Shown here piece by piece: positions 55,345 through 64,000 of a stretch of 64,000 nucleotides of DNA. The stretch's first letter is position 1, and each line of letters opens with the position of its first letter. Made by a program: the position numbers and the translations under genes. Below the pieces are notes generated by a model, which ran no database searches, was not told the origin of the DNA, and worked only from the letters and a program-made list of their open reading frames with translations. The stretch is taken from assembly GCF_036850765.1 (NCBI RefSeq), contig NC_089492.1, positions 168,142,296 through 168,206,295 of the forward strand. Direction: 5' to 3'. Origin of the DNA: Saccopteryx bilineata (taxonomy: Eukaryota; Chordata; Mammalia; Chiroptera; Emballonuridae).

Positions 55345-55723
55345 CGCCCTGGCCGATTGGCTCAGCGGTGGAGTGTCGGCCTGGCGTGCTGGGGACCCGG
55401 GTTCGATTCCCGGCCAGGGCACATAGGAGAAGTGCCCATTTGCTTCTCCATCCCCACCCCCTCCTTCCTCTCTGTCTCTCTCTTCCCCTCCCGCAGCCAG
55501 GGCTCCATTGGAGCAAAGATGGCCCGGGCACTGGGGATGGCTCCTTGGCCTCTGCCCCAGGCGCTAGAGTGGCTCTGGTCTCGGCAGAGCGATGCTCCGG
55601 AGGGTCAGAGCATCACCCCTGGTGGGCGTGCCGGGTGGATCCCGGTCGGGTGCATGCAGGAGTCTGTCTGACTGTCTCTCCCCGTTTCCAGCTTCAGAAA
55701 AGTACAAAAAGAAAAAAAAAAAA
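55345..55723 (+). mobile_element. Rhin-1-type tRNA SINE, well preserved (direct)
   Basis: Head CGCCCTGGCCGATTGGCTCA, A-box-like TGGCTCAGCGGTGGA, B-box-like GGTTCGATTCC near 55400-55410. The complete body runs to CAGCTTCAGAAAAGTAC and the A tail. The perfect 15-bp duplication AAAGTTATTACTTTT flanks it at 55330-55344 and 55724-55738. This is the least diverged of its family here by appearance. It ends only about 15 bases before the start of L1 copy D. Confidence 0.95.
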
Positions 55724-56188
55724 AAAGTTATTACTTTTCTATCAGAAAAGTATGAGATGATGTCAGAGTAATGACAAGGTAGGAAGCGATACCGATAAAT
55801 CTCCCCCAAAACACAACAAGATCTTCAACCAGAAACAGAAAAACCTATCCTTGGAGCCTCCAGATGTTCCACAATACACCCGAAGATATGGTCAAGCGAA
55901 AAATTGGCTAAATATATAACCAAACCCCGAAGGAAATAGGGAGTAAGAAATGCTCCGCCTTCCTCACTAACCTAAACAGGGCGGCTTTCACTGGGAACTG
56001 AGAATATAGAAACTAAGGTGAGCAAAGGGGGTGAATAGATCCAGGACATGGCACAAACAGCTGAACCAGGCTGTGGCACGGAGATCCAAGCTGAGGAAAA
56101 ACTGTTCCTGTGGCAATCCGGGCAATACAAGCTAACACTCGCTCCAAACCCAGATAAAGAAAGACAAGCGGGGCAGCCATTTTCCCAG

Positions 56189-56792
56189 ATCCCCTGGTCA
56201 GCGTGCGCAGATAGTGGGCGAGAGATTCCTTCCAAACCCCGGGAGTGGGCGCCCATGTTATCCCACAGAGAGGCAGAGTCAGAGGCCTTTGTGTGGGCGG
56301 AAAGCGGAATCTCCGGACTGCCCCAGCGCCCTGAAAAAGCCGCGCACGGGAGGGAGCGAGAACTAATTCCAATGCTGGAACTTTTCCGTGCGGGTGGGGG
56401 TTTCACTCAGAGGGTGAGGCTGCTGGCCTGATATCCTGGTCTGCGTGCACAGATAGTGAGCGAGAAATTCCTCCGAGTGCCTCAGCAGTGCGCGCCTGTG
56501 TTACCCCACAGAGGGGCAGAGTCAGAGGCCTTTGTGTGAGCCCAAAGCGGAATCTCGGGCTGCCCCAGCACCTTGAAAAAGCCGCGCATGGGGACGGAGC
56601 GAGAACCAATTCCAATGCTGGAACTTTTCCGTGCGGGCGGGGGTTTCACTAGGAGTGTGAGACTTCCAGCCTGATATCCTGGTCTGCGCGCGCAGATAGT
56701 GAGCGAGAGTTTCCTCCAAGCGCCCCGGGAGTGGGCACCCACCCATGTTACCAGACAGAGTGGCAGAGCAAGAGGTCTTTGTGGGGGCGGAA
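56189..56792 (+). repeat. Tandem ~240-bp monomers in the 5' UTR of L1 copy D
   Basis: Units start at 56189, 56433 and 56676 (spacings 244 and 243), each with ATCCTGGTC(A/T)GCG or its variant, AGTGAGCGAGA-type text, AGAGTCAGAGGCCTTTGTGTG and GCCGCGCA-GGGA, and end near GGAACTTTTCCGTGCGGG. The third unit is cut at about 56792. There the sequence jumps to CCCCACCTGATTATGCTAG, which in copy B lies about 400 bp further on (18481). The deletion joint shares AGCC. Confidence 0.87.
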
Positions 56793-58161
56793 GCCCCACC
56801 TGATTATGCTAGCAGCTCTGACTGACTGAGCCTTACCCAGAGCCCTGTGCTGAGTAGGAATAGAGTGGGAGTTGCCAGATCTTTGAGCCTCTTACTATCC
56901 AGGTAGAGGCAGCAGCAACCCCATAGCTGGATTATCAGGCTACTAATTGAGGAAGGAAAGACTAGGAGAAAGACTCCAGAAACACGGACTCTCTCACTGG
57001 AGGAGCCTATAAATGCTAATGAGCCTCGACTGCCAACAAGACTAAAGCACAATACATGACATCGCCACAGAGACTTATCAACTGCAAACCTCTACCTGAG
57101 CGTGCCAAAGGGGCAGAACCCGGGGTACAGAGTCACTGACCAGGAAGAGGGAGAGAAAAGAAAAAGCAAGAAGATAACCTCTCAAAATCAAGAATAATCC
57201 ACAGACTTTATAACCTATCCCATTTTATTATATTTGTTTGTTTGTTTCTCTTATCTTCATTCTTGATATTTTTATTCCTCCTCCAATTTGGTCAATTAAC
57301 TCTCTGCCAGTCTTACTCTCTCCTCTCCTTGAACTACACTACCCATAAGTGTTACATCTCCCATTATCTTTTCTTTCCTCTTCCTTTCTCTCTATGAAGG
57401 TTACACTCCAAAACCCTTAATTTTCTCTCTCTCTCTCCTCTTTTTTCTTTTTTCTTCTTTTAGTGGTTCCCTCTTTTTTTTCTCTCTCTCTCTTTTTCTT
57501 ATTTCCCTCTATATTAGTTTCTCCCTTTCTCCTTTACGTCTCCTCTCATTCAAACCTTAATAACGAACAAATTATCTTATCTGGGACTCAAACATATGTT
57601 TGTGGCATTTTGGGGGTTTTTACTTCACCTTTTTAACTCACTAGCAGTGCATCCATCCCTGGCTCTCCATTTTATCTAGTTCTTGTTCCACTAAATACAA
57701 TAGTAATTTTTTAATTTGTCCCCCAATTTTCCTGTTTCCCTCTTATTCCTCTCATCATAACTCTTAGTGAACCAATATCTAAAAGCAAATCATTTTATTC
57801 TTGATCCAAATTTTTTCCTTATTTGCTTATGGTGGGTTCATACCCCCTTCTTTTTTTTTCTTTTTTTTCTTTTTTTGCCCCTTTATTACTTTTCCCCAAT
57901 TCAGGCCCTCCATTACAGGCATTGTTTGTTCTATTTAGTACAATATAATTCACAGTTCACCACAAGATTTTTTCAAAAAAGAGCGGAGAGGAGAGGAGAG
58001 GAAAAAAGGAGGGGGGGAATAATTTCCTTTTTTTTAATTTTTATTTTATTTTATTTTTTTATTTCATTAATTTTTTTAGAAAAAAATACTTCGATTTTTT
58101 ATTTTTTAACTTTTTATTCTTTATTAAATCTTATTAATACTATCAACAAAACCACCCTCAG

Positions 58162-59230
58162 ATGCCATTAAGGAAGAGAAAACTGAATATCATGGATACA
58201 AAACAAAGAGGGGTAACAGCTAGATGAGGAAAAATCTATGGAGAAAAAATTTAATATATTGGAAACCTTAGAGCTAAATGACAGAGAATTCAAGATAGAA
58301 ATCCTAAAAGTCCTCTGAGATATACAAGTAAACACAGAAAGGCAATTTAGGGAGTTCAGAAAACAACTCAATGAACACAAAGAATATATTTCCAAGGAAA
58401 TTGAAAGTATAAAAACAAATCAAACAGAGATGAAAAACTCAATTCACAAGCTGAAAAAATGAGGTAACAAGCTCAGCTAATAGAACAGGCCAGATAGAAG
58501 GTAGGATTAGTGAAATAGAAGACAAGCAACTTGAGGCACAACAGAGAGAAGAAGAAAGAGACTCAAAAATTTTAAAAAAATGAGATAGCCCTACAAGAAT
58601 TATCTGACTCCATCAGAAAGAATAACATAAGAATAATAGGTATATCAGAGGGAGAAGAGAGAGAAAATGGAATGGAGAATATAGTCAAACAAATAATAGG
58701 TGAGAACTTCCCAAGACAGTGGAAAGAACTAAAGCTTCAAATTTAAGAAGAAAACAGAACTCTTGAGTTTTCTTAACCCCAACAAACCTACTCCAAGGCA
58801 CATAATAATGAAATTGGCACAAACCAACGGCAAAGAAAAAATTCTCAAGGCAGCCAGGGAAAAGAAGAATACAACATAAAAAGGAAGGCCCATTAGATTA
58901 TGATCAGATTTCTCAGCAGAAACTCTACAAGCTAGAAGAGAGTGGACCCCAATATTTAAAGTCCTGAAAGAGAGGAACTTTCAGCCACGAATACTATACC
59001 CATCAAAGCTATCCTTCAAATATGAAGGAGAAATAAAAACATTCACAGATACAGAAAAGATGAGGGAATTTATCATCAGAAAACCCCCACCCCAGGAATT
59101 ACTAAAGGGGGTTGTCCAAATAGATACAAAGAACAAAAAAAAAAGCCACAAGGAAAAGCTCCAAGAAGAACAAAATAAAACCAAATTTAAACTATAACAA
59201 CAACAAAAAGAAAGGGGGGAGAGGATGGAG
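58162..59230 (+). pseudogene. L1 ORF1p, copy D, frameshifted
   Basis: The ATG at 58162 begins MPLRKRKLNIMDTKQRG, and the frame then changes at about 58205. Other disruptions are an extra A in the CTGAAAAAATGAGG segment (58450 region) and TTTAAGAAG near 58740 giving a stop. The RRM and C-terminal text is otherwise close to copies A and B: IRIIGISEGEERENGMEN, LQARREWTPIFKVLKERNFQPRI split by frames, and KMREFIIRKPPPQE. The family role is L1 RNA packaging. Confidence 0.86.
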
Positions 59231-59480
59231 ATTAACAGTAGCAAAGGACAATGCAGTGCAAAAGTACTCACAAAATAGTGCGCTACAATGAACAGGTTAG
59301 GAACCCTTTTCATTACTTAAAGGTAACCACCATTGAAAAAACCACCACAGAAGCACATGAGATAAAAAAGATAGCAACAGAGGAAAGATGTATGGAATAC
59401 AACCAAATAAAAACAAAAGATAGCAAAAAGAAAGAGAAGAATCAAACAAGACACAAAACTAACAGAAAGCAATATATAAA

Positions 59481-62400
59481 ATGGCAATAGGGAACTCACA
59501 AGTGTCAATAATTACACTAAATGTAAATGGGTTAAACTCACCAATCAAAAGGCACAGAGTAGCAGAATGGATTAAAAAAGAAAATCCAACTCTATGCTGC
59601 CTACAGGAAACTCATTTAAGTAACAAAAATAAAAACAAATTCAAAGTGAAAGGCTGGAAAACAATACTCCAAGCAAATAACATCCAAAAAAAAAGCAGGT
59701 GCAGCAATACTCATATCTGATAATGTTGACTACAAGACAGCAAAAGTACTCAGAGAAAAAATGGCCATTTCATAATGGCTAAGAGGACACTGAATCAAGA
59801 GGACATAACAATTCTTAATATATATGCACCAAACCAAGGAGCACCAAAATATATATGACAGCTACTTATTGACCTTAAAACAAAAACTGACAGGCCTGAC
59901 CTGTGGTGGCGCAGTGGATAAAGCGTCGACCTGGAAATGCTGAGGTTGCCGGTTCGAAACCCTGGGCTTGCCTGGTCAAGGCACATATGGGAGTTGATGC
60001 TTCTAGCTCCTCCCCCCTTCTCTCCCTCTGTCTCTCTCTCCTCTCTGTCTCTCCTTTCTAAAATGAATAAATAAAATTAAAAAAAATATATATAAAAAAA
60101 GAAACTAACAGAAATTTCTTTAAAAAAAAAAAAAAAAAACTGACAAAAATGCAATCATACTTGGAGACCTCAGTACACCACTGACGGCTCTAGATCGGAC
60201 ATCCAAACAGAGAATCAACAAAGACATAGTGGCCTTAAACAAAACACTAGAGCACCTGGATATGATAGACATCTACAGGACATTTCATTCCAAAGTGACT
60301 GAGTATACATTTTTCTCCAGTGTACATGGATCATTCTCAAGAATTGACCATATGTTGGGCCACAAAAACAACATCAGCAAATTAAAAAAAAATCGAAGTT
60401 GTACCAAGCATATTTTCTGATCATAAAGCCTTGAAACTAGAATTCAACTGCAAAAAAGAGTGAAAAAATCCCACAAAAATGTGGAAACTAAACAACATAC
60501 TTTTAAAAAATGAATGGGTCAAAGAAGAAATAAGTGCACAGATCAAAAGATATATACAGACAAATGAAAATGACAGTACGACATATCAGAATCTATGGGA
60601 TGCAGCAAAAGCAGTGATAAGAAGGATGTTCACATCACTTCAGGCAAATATGAACAAACAAGAGAGCGCCCAAGTGAACCACTTAACTTCACACCTTAAG
60701 GAACTAGGAAAAGAAGAACAAAGACAACCCAAAACCAGCCGAAGAAAGGAGATAATAAAAATCAGAGCAGAAATAAATGAAATAGAGAACAGAAAAACTA
60801 TAGAAAAAATTAATAGAACAAGGAGCTGGTTCTTTGAAAAGATCAACAAAATTGACAAACCCTTGGCAAGACTTACCAAGGAAAAAAGAGAAAGAACTCA
60901 TATAAACAAAATCCAAAATGAAAGAGGAGAAATCACCACGGACACTGTAGATATACAAAGAATTATTGTAGAATACTATGAAAAACTTTATGCCACTAAA
61001 TTCAACAACCTAGAAGAAATGGATAAATTCCTAGAACAATACAACCTTCCTAGACTGAGTCAAGAAGAAGCAGAAAGCCAAAACAGATGTATTAGTAGAG
61101 AAGGAATAGACAAAACCATTAATAACCTCCCCCAAAATAAAAGTCCAGGCCCAGATGGCTATACCAGCGAATTTTATCAAACTTTCAAAGAAGACTTGGT
61201 TCCTATTCTACTGAAAGTCTTCCAAAAAATTGAATAAGAAGCAATACTTCCAAACACATTTTATGAGGTCAACATAACCCTCATACCAAAACCAGGCAAG
61301 GATGGCACAAAAAAAAAAAAACTACAGATCAATATCTGTAATGAATACAGATGCTAAAATACTAAACAAAATACTAGCAAATCGAATACAACAACATATT
61401 AAAAAGATAATACATCATGATCAAGTGGGATCCATCCCAGAATCTCAAGGATGGTTCAACATACGTAAAACGGTTAACATAATACACCATGTCAGCAAAA
61501 CAAAGAACAAAAACCACATGATCATATCAATAGACGCAGAAAAGGCTTTTGATAAAATACAACACAATTTTATGTTTAAGACTCTCAACAAAATGGGTAT
61601 AGAAGGAAAATATCTCAACATGATAAAGGCCATATATGATAAACCATCAGCTAACATCATATTAAATGGCACTAAACTGAAGGCTTTCCCCCTTAAATCA
61701 GGAACAAGACAGGGTTGTCCACTCTCTCCACTCTTATTTAATGTGGTAATAGAGGTTCTAGCCAGAGCAATCAGACAAGACAAAGAAATATAAGGCATCC
61801 ATATCGGAAAAGAAGAAGTAAAGGTATCACTTTTGGCAGATGATATGATCCTATACACAAAAACGCCAAAGAATCGACAAAATGACTACTAAAAACAATA
61901 AGCCAATACAGTAAGGTCGCAGGATACAAAATTAACGTACAGAAGTCAATAGCCTTTCTATATGCCAACAATGAAACAACTGAGAACGAACTCAAAAGAA
62001 TAATCCCCTTCACGATTGCAACAAAAAAATAAAATACTTAGGAATAAACATAACAAAGAATGTAAAGGACTTATATAATGAAAACTATAAACCATTGTTA
62101 AGGGAAATCGAAAAAGATATAATGGGACGGAAGAATATACCTTGTTCTTGGTTAGGAAGAATAAATATAATCAAGATGGCCATATTACCCAAAGCAATAT
62201 ACAAATTTAATGCAATTCCCATCAAAATTCCAAGGACATTTTTTATAGAAATAGAGCAAAAAATCATCAGATTTATATGCAACTATAAAAAACCCCGAAT
62301 AGCCAAAGCAATCCTAAAGAAAAAGAATGAAGCTGGGGGCATTACAATACCTGACTTCAAACTCTATTATAGGGTCACGACAATCAAAACAGCATGGTAT

Positions 62401-62486
62401 TGGCAGAAAAATAGACAGTCAGACCAATGTAACAGAATAGAAATCCAGAAATAAAACCACATATATATAGTCAAATAATTTTTTAT
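59481..62486 (+). pseudogene. L1 ORF2p, copy D, disrupted and truncated
   Basis: The start MAIGNSQVSIITLNVNGLN leads into LQETHL with the catalytic glutamate present. A frameshift in the A run near 59690 and a SINE at 59893 break the endonuclease, which continues with RIDHMLGH near 60335. From 60479 to 61237 an open stretch covers the linker and fingers ([15 protein letters not shown]) and ends at a TAA where copy A reads GAAGAA. Between 61302 and 61793 the palm is open ([25 protein letters not shown]). The TAA near 61791 replaces a glutamate codon, and the catalytic box reads LADD rather than FADD. Further C-terminal text (62095-62454) stops at the 62486 break. Confidence 0.9.
59893..60134 (+). 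mobile_element. Short tRNA SINE inside L1 copy D ORF2
   Basis: Head GGCCTGACCTGTGGTGGCGC, then AGTGGATAAAGCGTCGACC, with a B-box-like GGTTCGAAACC (59951-59961). Body text CTGGTCAAGGCACATATGGG, a CTCTCTCTCC-rich part and the end AAATGAATAAATAAAATTAA precede a long A tail. Perfect 11-bp duplication AAAAACTGACA (59882-59892 and 60135-60145). It is a distinct family from Rhin-1, and I recall similar elements in rhinolophoid genomes. Confidence 0.93.
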
Positions 62487-62766
62487 CAAGAAGACATAAC
62501 AATTCTTAATACATATGAACCAAACCAAGGAGCACCAAAATATATAAGACAGCTACTTATTGACCTTAAAACAAAAACTGACAAAAATACAATCATACTT
62601 GGAGACCTCAATACACCACTGACGGCTCTAGATTGGTCATCCAAACAGAGAATCAACAAAGACATAGTGGCCTTAAACAAAACACTAGAGCACCTGGATA
62701 TGATAGACATCTACAGGACATTTCATCCCAAAGTGACTGATATACATTTTTCTCCAGTGTACATGG
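62487..62766 (+). mobile_element. L1 endonuclease-region fragment (direct) at a rearrangement
   Basis: Direct-orientation copy of the ORF2 segment from CAAGAAGACATAACAATTCT to TGTACATGGATC. It corresponds to 59798-60330 of copy D without the SINE. It differs from D at several positions (for example ATATGAACC for ATATGCACC, GATTGGTCATCC for GATCGGACATCC). It is therefore derived from another L1 copy, though it shares subfamily-type bases such as AAAGACATAGTGG. At 62763-62766 the joint with the next block shares GATC. Confidence 0.88.
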
Positions 62767-64000
62767 ATCCCACCATTTTGCTGTAAATGATCCAATGTCA
62801 TCATTTCTTATGGCTGAGTAGTATTCCATAGTGTATATGTGCCACATCTTCTTTATCCAGTCATCTATTGATGGGCTTTTTGGTTGTTTTCATGTTCTGG
62901 CCACTGTGAACAATGCTGCAATGAACATGGGGCTGCATGTGTCTTTGGGTATCAATGATTCTGAGTTTTTGGGATATATACCCAGTAGAGGGATTGCTGG
63001 GTCATAAGGTAGTTCTATTTTCAGTTTTGTGAGGAAACAACATACTTTCTTCCATAATGGTTGTACTACTTTACATTCCCACCAACAGTGGATGAGGTTT
63101 CCTTTTTCTCCACAGCCTCTCCAACATTTGCTATTACCTGTCTTGTTAATAATAGCTAATTGAACAGGTGTGAGGTGGTATCTCATTGCAGTTTTGATTT
63201 GCATTTCTCTAATAACTAAAGAAGATGAGCATCTCTTCATATATCTGTTGGCCATTTGTACTTCCTCCTGGGAGAAGTGTCTGTTCATGTCCTCTTCCCA
63301 TTTTTTTTAGTGGATTGTTTGTTTGTTTGTTGTTGAGTTTTAGGAGTTCTTTGTATATTTTGGATATTAGGCCCTTATCTGAGCTGTTGTTTGAAAATAT
63401 CATTTCCCATTTAGTTGGCTTTCTGTTTACTTTGTTATCAGTTTCTCTTGCTGAGGAAAAACTTCTCAGTCTGATGTAGTCCCATTCATTAATTTTTGCC
63501 TTCACTTCTCTTGCCATTGGAATCAAATTCATAAAATGCTCTTCAAAACCCAGGTCCATGAGTTGAGTACCTATGTCTTCTTCTATGTACTTAATTGTTT
63601 CAGGTCTTATGTTTAGATCTTTGATCCATTTTGAGTTAATTTTAGTACAGGGGGACAAACTGTAGTCCAGTGTCATTCTTTTGCATGTGGCTTTCCAGTT
63701 TCCCCAGCACCATTTATTGAAGAGGCGTTCTTTTCTCCATTGTGTGTTGTTGGAAACTTTATAAAAAATTATTTGACTATATATATGTGGTTTTATTTCT
63801 GGATTTCTATTCTGTTACATTGGTCTGACTGTCTATTTTTCTGCCAATACCATGCTGTTTTGATTGTCGTGACCCTATAATAGAGTTTGAAGTCAGGTAT
63901 TGTAATGCCCCCAGCTTCATTCTTTTTCTTTAGGATTGCTTTGGCTATTTGGGGTTTTTTATAGTTGCATATAAATCTGATGATTTTTTGCTCTATTTCT
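62767..64000 (-). mobile_element. Inverted L1 ORF2 3' segment running off the window
   Basis: On the minus strand this reads ORF2 from the thumb/C-terminal region (64000 side) to near the ORF2 end (62767 side). Open stretches are 63209-63676 ([15 protein letters not shown] text with [20 protein letters not shown]) and 62890-63288 ([20 protein letters not shown], knuckle [34 protein letters not shown]). It ends with MWHIYTMEYYSAIRND at 62653-62847, which runs into the fragment before it. The last 240 bases (63761-64000) are the reverse complement of 62247-62486 with one mismatch. The coding is better preserved than in copies A-C. Confidence 0.9.

Larger units (their letters stand above)
55754..62486 (+). 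mobile_element. LINE-1 copy D, full 5' end, broken before the 3' end
   Basis: It starts GAGATGATGTCAGAGTAATG, parallel to the start of copy B. The 5' UTR (55754-58161) has ~240-bp tandem units, ORF1 starts at 58162 and ORF2 at 59481, and a short SINE is inserted at 59893. ORF2 sequence is continuous to 62486. There the expected continuation (as in copy B after 23770) is replaced by an endonuclease-region fragment. No 3' UTR is attached in this orientation. It is slightly better preserved than copy A but has several nonsense changes. Confidence 0.93.

Overview
This window looks like nuclear DNA from a bat, and I see no complete host protein-coding gene in it. The taxonomic clue is a set of tRNA-derived SINEs that begin GGCCCTGGCCGGTTGGCTCAG and end in an A-rich tail. 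I recall these as Rhin-1-type SINEs of rhinolophoid (horseshoe and leaf-nosed) bats. Two further tRNA-SINE types and a VES-like SINE are also present. The family names come from memory and were not checked against a library.

Transposable elements fill at least half of the window. From left to right: a near full-length L1 (1-5949, +) runs head-on into the 5' half of another L1 in the opposite orientation (5950-9333, -). After a unique stretch comes an L1 3' end (10155-10825). The interval 12524-29309 is a four-level nest. An old MLT1-type LTR (-) was split by an older L1 (12571-28920, +), which was split by a younger L1 (16959-25520, +), which was split by a Rhin-1 SINE (23995-24401, -). Target-site duplications can be read at the three younger levels. 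From 29.3 to 55.3 kb the DNA is mostly single-copy, with SINEs, two copies of a piggyBac-type MITE (30356-30625 and 51545-51806), a second MLT1 LTR, old L1M/MIR/MER5 fragments, and a decayed but recognisable hAT transposon (44979-47791, transposase on the minus strand). From 55.75 kb to the end lies another long L1 (+). It is broken at 62486, joined to a foreign endonuclease-region fragment and then to an inverted L1 3' segment. That segment contains a 240-bp, one-mismatch inverted copy of 62247-62486 and reaches the window edge.

The only gene-like signal is a CpG-rich block at about 49240-50430. It contains a likely non-coding first exon on the plus strand ending at a strong splice donor (49792/49793). 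The gene it belongs to lies mostly outside the window and I cannot name it. A combined acceptor/donor motif at 50791-50810 could be a recursive splice site in its first intron.

Every L1 open reading frame I inspected carries nonsense codons, frameshifts, insertions or catalytic-residue changes, so none of these copies looks active. The best candidates for something not widely described are: tandem ~240-bp monomers in the 5' UTRs of two bat L1s (analogous to mouse L1 promoter monomers); the piggyBac-type MITE pair; the hAT element with 8-bp duplications; a poly(A)-only insertion with a 17-bp target duplication; and the inverted duplication at the right edge.
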